From: Duganella sp. BuS-21
GTDB lineage: Bacteria; Pseudomonadota; Gammaproteobacteria; Burkholderiales; Burkholderiaceae_D
DNA length: 64,000 nt
Reading direction: 5' to 3'
Assembly: GCA_041874725.1 (NCBI GenBank)
Contig: CP097466.1
Location: 434,001-498,000 of the forward strand
Positions 45,012 through 54,272 of the stretch are shown one piece after another (position 1 is the stretch's first letter; every line of letters starts with the position of its first letter). Below the pieces are notes generated by a model. The model did not search any database. It had not been told where the DNA came from and saw only the letters and a program-made list of their open reading frames with translations. A program made the translations under genes and the position numbers.

Positions 45012-46312
45012 TTCGCGCAGGCCGGCGTGATTTTCTTCTCGGCCGCATACGCTGCGGAGCTTTCCTCCAGCAGCTTGCGGGTCAGCGCCTTGTCGCCGAC
45101 GATCCAGTTCGGCGTGACGGCGTTCCACTTCTTGCCATCCCACTGCTGCACTTTCACCGCGCCCGAGCCTTCATGGTCGTCGCAGCTGGTCTTCACCACC
45201 GGCAGCATGCCGAAGGCGCCGATGGCTTTCTGGCGCGCCTCGTCCACGTTCAGGTTCTCCAGGCCCCAGCGCATCTGTTCCCCGCTCACGCGCTTGCCCT
45301 TGCCAAACTTGTCCTGGGCGGTACGCATGGCTTCAACCCACAGGATGGCCGCGCTCACGCCGCGCATGTGATACACGCTGCCGACGCGGTTGGCGTCGGC
45401 CAGGTTGCCCTTGCCGGCATCGTAGAGTTTCTTGCGGATCTCATCGAGCACCGGATAATTGCCCGGCGTGTTGAAGGTCATCGCGCTATAGCCCTTGGCC
45501 GCATCGCCCGTAGGTACGGTATCTTCTTCCGATCCGGCCCACCACACGCCGAGGATTTTCTCGCGCGGGAAACCGTTGCGTTGCGCGGTCTTGATGGCGA
45601 CCGCATTCATCGAGCCCCAGCCCCACAGGATCACATGGTCGGGCCGCGCCTGACGGATTTGCAGCCATTGCGATTGCTGCTCGCTGCCCGGCGGCGTGAC
45701 CGGGATCTTGATCAGCTCAAAGCCATGCTGCTTCGCGAGCGCCTCCAGCACCGGCAAGGGTTCCTTGCCGAACGCCGAGTCGTGGTACAGGTGGACGATC
45801 TTCTTGCCTTTCAGTTTTTCGATGCCGCCTTCCTTGTCGCCGAGGTACTTGATCATGGCGGCGGCCTGGTTCCAGTAGCTGGTAATCAGCGGGAAGACGT
45901 AGGGAAAGACCTTGCCGTTGGCCGCATCGGAGCGGCCGTAGCCGATCATCGTCATCGGGATCTTGTCGACCGCCAGGCGATCCAGGATGCCGTAAGCCAC
46001 GCCGGTCGACAGCGGCTCGACCAGGGTGGCGCCGCCGTTGCGGGTTTTCAGGCGCTCGTAGCATTCGACGCCGCGCGACGGGTTGTATTCGGTCTCGCAC
46101 TCTTCCCACGCGATTTTCACGCCGTTCACACCGCCGGCCAGGTTGACCAGGTTGAAGTAGTCGATGATGCCGCCGTAGAAGCCGGAACCGCCCGCCGCGT
46201 AAGGGCCGACGCGGTAAGAGGGCAGGGCGATGTACTGCTCCGCAGGCTGGGCGATGGCGGCGCCGCTGGCCGCGAGTGTGATGGCGACGACGACGGATGC
46301 AAAGTGGTTCAT
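45008..46312 (-). CDS. HAAT ABC transporter substrate-binding protein
   Basis: The 434-residue periplasmic protein has a signal peptide (cleaved near ASGAAIAQ) and a type I binding-protein fold with LPSYRVGPYAAGGSGFYGGI, NLAGGVNGVKIAWEECETEY and a central VHLYHDSAFGKEPLPVLEAL. It differs clearly from LivJ/LivK of E. coli. In many aromatic-acid loci similar proteins bind hydrophobic carboxylates, which fits the two CoA ligases in this operon, but the ligand is only inferred. Confidence 0.85.
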   Translation of the reverse strand: MNHFASVVVAITLAASGAAIAQPAEQYIALPSYRVGPYAAGGSGFYGGIIDYFNLVNLAGGVNGVKIAWEECETEYNPSRGVECYERLKTRNGGATLVEPLSTGVAYGILDRLAVDKIPMTMIGYGRSDAANGKVFPYVFPLITSYWNQAAAMIKYLGDKEGGIEKLKGKKIVHLYHDSAFGKEPLPVLEALAKQHGFELIKIPVTPPGSEQQSQWLQIRQARPDHVILWGWGSMNAVAIKTAQRNGFPREKILGVWWAGSEEDTVPTGDAAKGYSAMTFNTPGNYPVLDEIRKKLYDAGKGNLADANRVGSVYHMRGVSAAILWVEAMRTAQDKFGKGKRVSGEQMRWGLENLNVDEARQKAIGAFGMLPVVKTSCDDHEGSGAVKVQQWDGKKWNAVTPNWIVGDKALTRKLLEESSAAYAAEKKITPACAK

Positions 46313-46331
46313 ATGTGTCTCCTCTGATTTT

Positions 46332-47390
46332 TTAATGGGGGAACGGCCACAGACGCAACTTCTCTTTACCTATTTGCCACAAGCGCGCCAGGCCGTGAGG
46401 CTCAACGATCAGGAAAAATATAATCAGTGCGCCGAACACCATCAGCTCCAGGTTGGAGGCGACGCTGGTCGGCAGTGCGAGGCTGTGCGCGATCACGTTC
46501 AGCAGCACCGGCAGCAACACAATGAAGGCGGCGCCGAGGAAGGAACCGAGGATGGAACCGACGCCGCCGATGATAATCATGAACAGGATGCGGAACGACA
46601 GATCGAGGTTGTATGCTTCCGGCTCCACCGTGCCGAGGTAGGCATATGCGTACAGCGCGCCGGCCACGCCGCAGTAGAACGAGCTGACCGCGAACGCCAG
46701 CAGCTTGGTGCGCATCAGGCGGAAGCCGATTACTTCGGCCGCCACGTCCATGTCGCGCACTGCCATCCAGGAGCGGCCGACGTTGGAGCGCACCATGTTC
46801 TTGGCCAGCAGCGCCATCACCGCCACCACGGCCAGCACCAGCAGGTATTTGCGGTCAGGCGTGTCGAAGGCGTAGCCGAGGATGACGATGGGCTGCGCCG
46901 TGATGACGCCGGAGCTGCTGTAGTTGGTCAGGTAGGGAATCTTGGTCAGGCACCAGACCACGAAGAACTGCGTGGCCAGCGTGGCGGCGGCCAGGTAAAA
47001 GCCGCGGATGCGCAGCGACGGCAGGCCGAAGGCGATGCCCACCAGCGCCGCGCTCAAGCCGCCCAGCACAAAGGCCAGCAGTACCGGCAGGCCGGGGATG
47101 CGCAGGATGAAGTTGTACGAGGCGAACGCGCCCACCGCCATGAAGGCGGCGGTGCCGAGCGAGAGCTGGCCGGCGTAGCCGGTGAGGATGTTGAGGCCGA
47201 GCGCCGCCAGCGAAAAAATCAGGAAGGGAATCAGGATCGCCGACAGCGCGTACGGCGATGCGGCCAGCGGCACGATCACCGCCGCAATCACCAGCAATGC
47301 CAGCAGCGCCAGGCGGTCTTGCAGGATGGGGAAGATCTGGCCGTCGGCCTGATAGCTGGTTTTGAATTGTCCGGCTTCGCGATATAGCAT
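46332..47390 (-). CDS. livM: LivM-type HAAT ABC transporter permease
   Basis: The 352-residue polytopic protein has the LivM motif LTGYAGQLSLGTAAFMAVGA near residue 72 and the late FMIIIGGVGSILGSFLGAAF. It begins with a soluble N-terminus of about 30 residues before the first helix. It starts 3 bp downstream of the LivH-type gene and is the partner permease of this second HAAT system. Confidence 0.9.
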   Translation of the reverse strand: MLYREAGQFKTSYQADGQIFPILQDRLALLALLVIAAVIVPLAASPYALSAILIPFLIFSLAALGLNILTGYAGQLSLGTAAFMAVGAFASYNFILRIPGLPVLLAFVLGGLSAALVGIAFGLPSLRIRGFYLAAATLATQFFVVWCLTKIPYLTNYSSSGVITAQPIVILGYAFDTPDRKYLLVLAVVAVMALLAKNMVRSNVGRSWMAVRDMDVAAEVIGFRLMRTKLLAFAVSSFYCGVAGALYAYAYLGTVEPEAYNLDLSFRILFMIIIGGVGSILGSFLGAAFIVLLPVLLNVIAHSLALPTSVASNLELMVFGALIIFFLIVEPHGLARLWQIGKEKLRLWPFPH

Positions 47391-47393
47391 GGC

Positions 47394-48290
47394 TCAAATT
47401 CTCCGGATGATTTTTTCGCCGAACAGTCCTTCGGGCCGCACCAGCAGGAACAACAGCGCCAGCACATAAGGGAACCAGCCCTCGATGCCGCCGCCGACGA
47501 TGGGACCGATGTAGACCTCCGCCAGTTTTTCCGAGGCGCCGATAATCAGCCCGCCGACGATGGCGCCCGGCATGGAGGTGAAGCCGCCCAGGATCAGCAC
47601 CGGCAGCGCCTTCAGCGCGACGAAAGTCAGGGCGAACTGCACGCCATTGCGCGCGCCCCACAGCAGGCCCGCCACCAGCGCCACCAGCCCGGCCACCGCC
47701 CACAGCACGGCCCAGATGCGCTGCAGCGGAATGCCGACCGCCAGCGCCGCCTGATGGTCGTCCGCCACGGCGCGCAGGGCGCGGCCCACTTTGGTTTTCG
47801 AGAACAGCAGGGCCAGCGTGGTAACCAGCAGGCCGCACACCAGTGCCGCCATGATGTCGAACTGCGACACCAGGATGTTGTAGTGGTCCATCAGGTACTG
47901 CGATGGCACGTCCTCGATCGGCAGCTCCAGTCTGCGCACCTGCGCGCCGAACATCAGTTGCGCCAGGCCCTCGATAAAGAAGGCCAGCCCGATGGTGGCC
48001 ATGAACAGCGTGATCTCCGGCTGATTGACCAGGGGCCGCAGCACCACGCGCTCGATCGCCAGGCCTAGCACGATCATCACCGCCACCGTGATCGGCAGCG
48101 CGATCCACAGCGATACGCCCAGCTTGTCCATCACGCCCACGCAGGTGAGCGCGGCGAAGTACACCATCGCGCCCTGGGCAAAATTGAAGACGCCGGAGGC
48201 TTTGTAAATCAGCACGAAGCCGATCGCCACCAGCGCATACATCACGCCGGACAGCAGGCCACCGATCAACACCTCGAAAAAAAAGTTCAT
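47394..48290 (-). CDS. livH: LivH-type HAAT ABC transporter permease
   Basis: The 298-residue protein has about eight helices with the LivH start FEVLIGGLLSGVMYALVAIGFVLIYK-like segment (split here by length), a GLAFFIEGLAQLMFG middle and the LPVLILGGFTSMPGAIVGGL cytoplasmic loop that meets the ATPases. It lies between livG and livM with gaps of 2-3 bp. Confidence 0.9.
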   Translation of the reverse strand: MNFFFEVLIGGLLSGVMYALVAIGFVLIYKASGVFNFAQGAMVYFAALTCVGVMDKLGVSLWIALPITVAVMIVLGLAIERVVLRPLVNQPEITLFMATIGLAFFIEGLAQLMFGAQVRRLELPIEDVPSQYLMDHYNILVSQFDIMAALVCGLLVTTLALLFSKTKVGRALRAVADDHQAALAVGIPLQRIWAVLWAVAGLVALVAGLLWGARNGVQFALTFVALKALPVLILGGFTSMPGAIVGGLIIGASEKLAEVYIGPIVGGGIEGWFPYVLALLFLLVRPEGLFGEKIIRRI

Positions 48291-48292
48291 TC

Positions 48293-49138
48293 TCAGCTCA
48301 CTCCCAGGTAAGCATTGATCACATCCTTGTTGTTGCGTACTTGGTCGGGCGTGCCGTCGCCGATTTTCCGGCCGTAGTCCAGCACCACCACGCGGTCGGA
48401 GATATCCATCACCACGCCCATGTCATGCTCGATCAGCACGATGGTGGTACCGAATTGGTCGTTGACGTCGAGGATGAAGCGGCACATGTCCTGTTTTTCC
48501 TCGACGTTCATGCCTGCCATCGGCTCGTCGAGCAGCAGGATTTCCGGCTCGGCGGCCAGCGCCCGGCCCAGTTCCACGCGCTTTTGCAGGCCGTAGGGCA
48601 GGCGGCCCACCGGCGTTTTACGGATGGCCTGGATTTCCAGGAAGTCGATGATTTCCTCGGCCTTGATGCGATGGGCGATTTCCTCGCGTCGCGCCGGTCC
48701 CCAGTACAGGGCCTGCATCAGGAAGTTCGATGTCATCTTCAGGTTACGCCCGGTCATGATGTTGTCGAGCACCGTCATGCCCTTGAACAGCGCGATGTTC
48801 TGGAAGGTGCGTGCGATGCCGGATTTGGCGGCGGCGTGGCAGTCCATGTTTTTGCGCACGTCGCCGCGATAGATGATCTGCCCCTGCTGCGGGCGATACA
48901 CGCCGTTGATCACGTTGAGCATGGAGCTCTTGCCGGCGCCGTTGGGTCCGATGATGGCGCGGATTTCGTGCTGGCGTACGTCGAACGAGATATCGGTCAG
49001 CGCCTTCACGCCGCCGAACGACAGCGAGATGTTCTTCAGGTCGAGGATCACCGGACCGGCGGCGCGGCGGGCCGGCTCCTGGTTTCTGCTGAAGTGCGTC
49101 TCTGGCTCGTTCATTTGCATGGTGGTCCGCTCCGTCAT
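48293..49138 (-). CDS. livG: LivG-type HAAT ABC transporter ATP-binding protein
   Basis: The 281-residue ATPase has Walker A IIGPNGAGKSSMLNVI at about residues 59-74, the LivG-type signature LPYGLQKRVELGRALAAEP, Walker B EILLLDEPMAGMNVEEKQ and the switch region VLIEHDMGVVMDISDRV. The start at 49138 forms an ATGA overlap with the upstream ligase. The N-terminal 25 residues before the ABC domain are longer than in E. coli LivG. Confidence 0.9.
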   Translation of the reverse strand: MTERTTMQMNEPETHFSRNQEPARRAAGPVILDLKNISLSFGGVKALTDISFDVRQHEIRAIIGPNGAGKSSMLNVINGVYRPQQGQIIYRGDVRKNMDCHAAAKSGIARTFQNIALFKGMTVLDNIMTGRNLKMTSNFLMQALYWGPARREEIAHRIKAEEIIDFLEIQAIRKTPVGRLPYGLQKRVELGRALAAEPEILLLDEPMAGMNVEEKQDMCRFILDVNDQFGTTIVLIEHDMGVVMDISDRVVVLDYGRKIGDGTPDQVRNNKDVINAYLGVS

Positions 49139-51078
49139 GCCGCTGCCTGCACGGCAGGGTAGGTCTTGCACGACTCGATCTTCAAGTCCGCCGCGACCAC
49201 GCCGCTGCGGCCATCCTCGAACTTGACCTGCGTTTCGATGTATTGAGAACTCTTGCCGCCGTACAGCGCGTCGATCAGCACCGCGTACTTTTCGCCGATG
49301 AACTTGCGGCGCACTTTGCGGGTGCGCGTCAGTTCGTCGTCGTCGGGATCGAGCTCCTTGTGCAGCACCAGGTAGCGGTGGATCTGCGTGTCGCTCATCG
49401 CCGGTTCGGCCGCCAGGTCGGCGTTGACCTGTTCGATGCAGTCGCGCACCAGTCCATACACGACCGGATGCGCGGCCAGGTCAGTGTAGCCCGAATAGGC
49501 GATGCTGCGGCGCTCGGCCCAGTTGCCGACCGCCTCCAGGTCAATATTGATGAAAGCGCACACCTGGTCGCGCTCATGACCGAACACCACTGCCTCCTTG
49601 ATGAAGGGGAAGAACTTGAGCTTGTTCTCCACATAGTTGGGCGCGAAGATGGCGCCGCTGTTCATGCGGCCGACGTCGGCCGCGCGGTCGATGATCTTCA
49701 GGTGGCCTTCGTGGTCGAACAGGCCGGCGTCGCCGGTGTGGAAGTAGCCTTGCGCGTCGATCGCCTCGGCGGTGGCGTCGGGGCGCTTGTAATAGCAGTC
49801 CATCAAGGTTGGCGATTTCACCAGCACCTCGCCATTGGGGGCCAGCTTGACCTCGACGCCGGGCGCCGGCAGGCCGACGCTGTCGAACTTGATCTGGCCG
49901 TCCGGCTGCAGACAGATGTAGGCGCAGGTTTCGGTCGATCCGTAAAATTGCTTCAAGTTGACGCCAATTGAGCGGTAGAAGCGGAACAGATCCGGGCCGA
50001 TGGCGGCGCCGGCCGTGTAGGCGACACGGATGCGCGACATGCCCAGCACGTTCTTCAGCGGGCCGTAGACCAGCATCTTGCCGACGGCATATGCCAGCCG
50101 GTCGGTCGCCGGCACCGGCTTGTTGTCTAATATTTGAGCACCGCAACGGCGCGCCACGCCCATGAAGTAGTGGAACATGCGGCGTTTGATGGCACCGGCG
50201 TCCTCCATCCGGATCATTACTGTGGTCAGCATGTTCTCGAACACGCGCGGCGGGGCGAAATAATAGGTGGGACCGATTTCGCGCATGTCGGTCATCACGG
50301 TTTCGCCGGATTCCGGGCAGTTGACGGTGAAACCGGCGCTCATGGCCTGGGCAAAAGAAAACAGGCAGTCGCCGACCCAGGCCATGGGCAGGTAGGACAG
50401 GATGTCTTCGGCGTCGGTCAACCGTTCAAAGCCGACACCGCCGTCGCCGGCCGCCAGCAATGCGGTGTGGGTCTGGCACACGCCCTTGGGCTTGCCGGTG
50501 GTGCCGGAGGTGTACAGGATGATGGCGTTGTCGCTGCCTTGGCCGGCGGCGATGGCGGCGTCGAAGAAGCCCGGATGTGCCAGATCCCAGGCGCGTCCCA
50601 TTTCCTGCAGTTGTGCGAACGACAGCAAGCCTTGCTGGCGATAGTGGCGCATGCCGCGTTCGTCATCGTAGGCGATGTGGCGCACGTGGGGATAGAGCGA
50701 TTGCAATTCGAGCAACTTGTCGACCTGTTCCTGGTCTTCGACGATGGCGTAGTGGATTTCGGCGTTTTCCAGCACGTAGGCCATGTCGGCGGCGGGGGCG
50801 TCCTGGTACAGCGGAACCGGCACGCCGCCCAGGCATTGGGCGGCCAGCATCGACCAGTACAGACGCGGCCGGTTATCGCCGATGATGGCGAGATGCATGC
50901 CGCGTTCGAAGCCGAGCGCCGCCAGGCCGCAGGCCAGCGCGCGCACTTCCTCGTTGACCTGGGACCAGCTCCAGCTTTGCCAGATGCCCAGATACTTTTC
51001 GCGGAACGCAGGTTTTCCCGGCCTGACTTGGCCATGAGCAAGTAAGCGGCGAGGAAAAGTATCGAATTCTGATTGCAC
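49135..51078 (-). CDS. AMP-dependent long-chain acyl-CoA synthetase-like ligase, first gene of the HAAT operon
   Basis: The 647-residue adenylate-forming enzyme has the AMP-binding P-loop NAIILYTSGTTGKPKGVC, the FYGSTETCAYI A5 motif, YFHTGDAGLFDHEGHLKIID and a C-terminal KVRRKFIGEKYAVLIDAL. It resembles FadD15-type synthetases. I chose a GTG at 51078, 5 bp after AGGAGA. The frame is open further upstream without similarity. It overlaps livG by 4 bp, so ligase and transporter are co-translated, implying that the imported substrate is activated to a CoA ester on entry. Confidence 0.85.
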   Translation of the reverse strand: MQSEFDTFPRRLLAHGQVRPGKPAFREKYLGIWQSWSWSQVNEEVRALACGLAALGFERGMHLAIIGDNRPRLYWSMLAAQCLGGVPVPLYQDAPAADMAYVLENAEIHYAIVEDQEQVDKLLELQSLYPHVRHIAYDDERGMRHYRQQGLLSFAQLQEMGRAWDLAHPGFFDAAIAAGQGSDNAIILYTSGTTGKPKGVCQTHTALLAAGDGGVGFERLTDAEDILSYLPMAWVGDCLFSFAQAMSAGFTVNCPESGETVMTDMREIGPTYYFAPPRVFENMLTTVMIRMEDAGAIKRRMFHYFMGVARRCGAQILDNKPVPATDRLAYAVGKMLVYGPLKNVLGMSRIRVAYTAGAAIGPDLFRFYRSIGVNLKQFYGSTETCAYICLQPDGQIKFDSVGLPAPGVEVKLAPNGEVLVKSPTLMDCYYKRPDATAEAIDAQGYFHTGDAGLFDHEGHLKIIDRAADVGRMNSGAIFAPNYVENKLKFFPFIKEAVVFGHERDQVCAFINIDLEAVGNWAERRSIAYSGYTDLAAHPVVYGLVRDCIEQVNADLAAEPAMSDTQIHRYLVLHKELDPDDDELTRTRKVRRKFIGEKYAVLIDALYGGKSSQYIETQVKFEDGRSGVVAADLKIESCKTYPAVQAAA

Positions 51079-51854
51079 CAGTGTCTCCTGTTGCTGATTC
51101 TTTTTGTTTAATGATATTAGCTTGCCGCGCGAGGGAAGGTTGTCTTTTCGACGACAATTGAGCGACTTTTCTATGGTGCGTTGCAAAATATGTCGGATTG
51201 AAACCAAGTCAGTTTGACGCAGGCCTTGCACACTGCGATCTGGGCCAAGGATCTGACACCCAATCAAATGACGCGCTTGGAGGCCCAAAGGTGGTTTATT
51301 TGCCCCAAGGGCTACATGCTCGAGAATTGACTGGGATTATCGACGGCATGGTGAAAATGAATAATTTCCGTCGCTGGTAAAGCGTGGCGTTTATTGGTGT
51401 ACCGAGTGGCAGCTGGTTCGGCGAGGCAGTCGGATCGCGCGCATGCTGCGGCGACTTTTATGCGCTTGCTCGATAATCGCGTTGCTTCTTGCTGATGTAA
51501 TTAAGCGAATGGCTTGGACAGTTTATCGGCATGGTGGAAACGACCGCTTATTAAATCCAGATACGTGCGTGGCGGGTTGTGTGGCGTCCTTGATTCCTAT
51601 GCTTTTATATCCCGGGCTGGAGCGTATTATGCATCCGCATACTCTACTTGGACCTCATTACGGCATTATCAGGCTTAGCGCCAATTTTTTGGTTGATCGC
51701 GGTTAGCGGGGTAAGGTGGGAATGACGTTGCTTGTCGCTTTAAAAGCGCGCTGCACCAACCCAACCCGCACACCGCTGCGGCCAGGGTCAGACCCCTGCG
51801 GGGTCTTACCTAGCTATGCCAATTATTGGCGCGAACTCACCAAAAAACAGCGCG
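51079..51854. other. Gene-poor region between the HAAT operon and the higBA remnant
   Basis: I see no convincing gene in these 776 bp. Two short plus-strand frames, at 51198-51380 and 51443-51706, have no recognisable similarity and no clear ribosome site. The base composition is more AT-rich than the neighbouring genes in the middle part. The last 120 bp hold copy 2 of dispersed repeat family A. The operon promoter for the ligase should lie near 51090-51200. The region looks like a decayed insertion hot spot. Confidence 0.6.
51694..51811 (+). repeat. Interspersed repeat family A, copy 2
   Basis: The block matches copy 1 (17673-17818) from GGTTNATCGCG through TTAGCGGGG, ATGACGTTGCTTGTCG, TTTAAAAGC and AACCCGCACACCGCTGCGGC to CAGGGTCAGACCC, then diverges. 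It lies just downstream of the decayed higBA pair. Confidence 0.8.
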
Positions 51855-52091
51855 CTACGCGGCATTGCGCAGCCTCTCCTGCCAGCGGTCCTGGATTTCC
51901 TGCAATAGGATCCACGAGCCCACCGACCTGCCCACGACTTTTGAGAGCCGCTCCGCCATTTCAGGAGTTATTCTCGTTTGGTCGTTTAACACACCCAATT
52001 GTGCGGCAAATTGTCGAGCGTTAAGGCTATTCGCTTGCAAGTACATTTCCGCAATAAACTCACCCGGCGTTGGCTGATTGAACATTTTCAT
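51855..52091 (-). pseudogene. higA: HigA-type antitoxin lacking its recognition helix
   Basis: The 78-residue frame has the HigA layout: MKMFNQPTPGEFIAEMYLQ at the start, ARQFAAQLGV, then RITPEMAERLSKVVGRSVGS and WILLQEIQDRWQERL. Between LGV and LNDQ about eight residues that normally form the DNA-recognition helix (pattern SxSTLxRL) are missing, with the frame kept. It should fold poorly as a repressor. Its ATG overlaps the stop of the higB remnant (ATGA), the normal higBA order. Confidence 0.7.
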
Positions 52092-52345
52092 TCGTGATAA
52101 TTCTCGTGGTCAATAACGTGCGCATTTCCTTGTTTAAATACGAATGTCAACCGCCAGTTTCAGTTGCTATGACGGACCAGCATGGTTCTTTGCTGGCTCT
52201 GAGTAAATGAAGATAATAACCGGGCTGATCAATATCCTTCGATCGCTTTGCCTGTATATAATGCTGCAAGTAAATTTTATCCTGATTGCAGGATGGGGCT
52301 GAATCCCCGCCAGACTTCGAGATTCGAAAAACTTGCATAATATAG
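52088..52345 (-). pseudogene. higB: Frameshifted HigB-type toxin remnant
   Basis: Three pieces in three successive reading frames together match a HigB/RelE toxin: CKFFESRSLAGIQPHPA (about 52337-52287), LQHYIQAKRSKDIDQPGYYL followed by HLLRASKEPCWSV (about 52270-52165), and NWRLTFVFKQGNAHVIDHEN followed by YHE and the stop (52159-52088). Two frameshifts, near 52280 and near 52162, break the gene. The N-terminus is also unclear. The final frame overlaps higA by 4 bp, as in intact pairs. Confidence 0.75.
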
Positions 52346-52457
52346 TCCCGCTTGATTGCACAACAAGCTGGGCCATTTATGATTGCGATTCCACATGTGT
52401 TTAGCGGTAGGTCCGCTAATCGGGGTATCATGGCAACAAGCTATTTTGAACTTTTCC

Positions 52458-54272
52458 ATGAATACTCCAGACTCTTCCCAAGGCGCCGAACGCATCGATT
52501 TGTTGCGGGCGGCAATGCGACAGCAACAGATCGATGCGCTGATGATTCCGTCGGCCGATCCGCATCTGTCCGAATATTTGCCCGAACGCTGGCAGGGCCG
52601 CGAATGGGCTTCGGGTTTCACCGGCTCGGTCGGCACCCTGATCGTCACGCCGGAATGCGCCGGCGTCTGGACCGACGCCCGCTATTGGACCCAGGCCGAA
52701 CAGCAGCTGGCCGGCACCGGCATCCAGTTGATGAAGCTGAGCTCCGGCGCCAGCGTGCAATATGTTGACTGGCTGGCAAGTCATCTAAGAGCAGGCCAGG
52801 CGCTGGCGGTGGACGGCGCCGTGCTCGGCCTGGCCATCGCCCGTCTGCTGCAAACCGCGCTGGACGCCAAAAACGTCAGGCTGCGCACTGATCTCGACCT
52901 GCTGGAGCACGTCTGGCAAGACCGCCCCTTGCTGCCGGCTGCGCCGGTGTACGAACATCTGCCGCCTTACGCCTCGAAAAGCCGCAGCGGCAAGCTGGCT
53001 GATTTGCGCAGCGCCATGCAGCAGGCCGGCGCCAACCGCCACCTGATTTCCACGCTGGACGACATCGCCTACCTGTTCAACCTGCGCGGCGCCGACGTCA
53101 ATTTCAACCCGGTTTTCCTGGCCCATGCCCTGGTCACCCCAACCCGCGCCACTTTATATGTGGCCGACGGCAAGATCGCCCCGGAACTGCGCGCCGCCCT
53201 GGCCGAGGAAGGCATCGACGTCGCCCCCTACGCCTCGGCCGCCGCCGCCCTGGGCGCCTTGCCGGCCGACGCTACGGTGCTGCTCGACCCGCGCCGCGTC
53301 ACCTACGGTACCCGCCAGTGGCTGCCGGCCAAGCTCAAGGTGGTTGAAGCGATCAATCCGACCACCCTGGCCAAGTCGCGCAAGAGCGAACCGGACGCGA
53401 TCCACGTACGCGCCGCCATGGAACAGGACGGCGCCGCCCTGTGCGAATTCTTCGCCTGGCTGGAACAGACCCTGGCCAATCCGGCACGCGCAGCGCTGAC
53501 CGAAGTCGAGATCGACCGCCAGATCACCGCCGCCCGCGCCCGCCGGCCCGGCTTCGTCAGCCCGAGTTTTGCCACCATCGCCGGTTTCGGCGCCAACGGC
53601 GCGATCATGCATTACCGCGCCACCGAGGCGCGCCACGCCGTCATCGAGGGCGACGGCCTGCTGCTGATCGATTCCGGCGGCCAATACCTGGGCGGCACCA
53701 CCGACATCACGCGCGTGGTGGCGGTCGGCAGCATCAACGACGAACAGCGCCGCGACTTCACCCTGGTGCTCAAGGGCATGATCGCCTTGTCGGCGGCTCG
53801 TTTCCCGCGTGGCACCAGGTCGCCGATGCTGGACGCCATCGCCCGCGCGCCGCTGTGGGCCGAGGGGCTGGACTTCGGCCACGGCACCGGCCATGGCGTC
53901 GGCTATTTCCTGAATGTGCACGAAGGCCCGCAATCGATCTCGCCGTCCAGCATGCCGGAGCCGCACACGGCCATGGAGCCGGGCATGATCACCTCGATCG
54001 AGCCGGGCCTGTACCGGCCCGGCCGCTGGGGCATCCGCATCGAAAACCTGGTGCTGAACCGCGCCGCCGGCCAGACCGAATTCGGCGAATTCCTGAGCTT
54101 CGAAACGCTGACGCTGTGCCCGATCGACACGCGCTGCATAGCCCCCTTGCTGTTGCGCGACGACGAGAAGCGCTGGCTCAATGATTACCACGCGACGGTG
54201 CGCAAGCGCCTGTCGCCGCTGCTGTCCGGCGCCGCGCTGGATTGGCTGACAACCCGGACGGAGAACCTATGA
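52458..54272 (+). CDS. pepP: Xaa-Pro aminopeptidase (M24B family)
   Basis: The 604-residue enzyme removes N-terminal residues that precede proline. It has two creatinase-like N-terminal domains and a C-terminal pita-bread domain with the metal ligands in LLIDSGGQYLGGTTDITR, FGHGTGHGVGYFLNVHEG, MITSIEPGLYRPG and GIRIENLVL. The length matches eukaryote-like APP1 enzymes rather than the shorter E. coli PepP. The start at 52458 follows the weak site AACTTTTCC. The frame is open another 25 codons upstream through the higB remnant. Confidence 0.92.
   Translation: MNTPDSSQGAERIDLLRAAMRQQQIDALMIPSADPHLSEYLPERWQGREWASGFTGSVGTLIVTPECAGVWTDARYWTQAEQQLAGTGIQLMKLSSGASVQYVDWLASHLRAGQALAVDGAVLGLAIARLLQTALDAKNVRLRTDLDLLEHVWQDRPLLPAAPVYEHLPPYASKSRSGKLADLRSAMQQAGANRHLISTLDDIAYLFNLRGADVNFNPVFLAHALVTPTRATLYVADGKIAPELRAALAEEGIDVAPYASAAAALGALPADATVLLDPRRVTYGTRQWLPAKLKVVEAINPTTLAKSRKSEPDAIHVRAAMEQDGAALCEFFAWLEQTLANPARAALTEVEIDRQITAARARRPGFVSPSFATIAGFGANGAIMHYRATEARHAVIEGDGLLLIDSGGQYLGGTTDITRVVAVGSINDEQRRDFTLVLKGMIALSAARFPRGTRSPMLDAIARAPLWAEGLDFGHGTGHGVGYFLNVHEGPQSISPSSMPEPHTAMEPGMITSIEPGLYRPGRWGIRIENLVLNRAAGQTEFGEFLSFETLTLCPIDTRCIAPLLLRDDEKRWLNDYHATVRKRLSPLLSGAALDWLTTRTENL

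Noticed and set aside
51443..51706. Plus-strand frame of 87 codons in the gene-poor scar
   Set aside because: It lacks a ribosome site and recognisable similarity, and its end overlaps a dispersed repeat. It is not supported as a gene.
51079..52457. Considered as a genomic island or prophage edge
   Set aside because: There is no integrase, attachment-site duplication or tRNA next to it. Decayed toxin-antitoxin genes and a dispersed repeat alone do not support an island.
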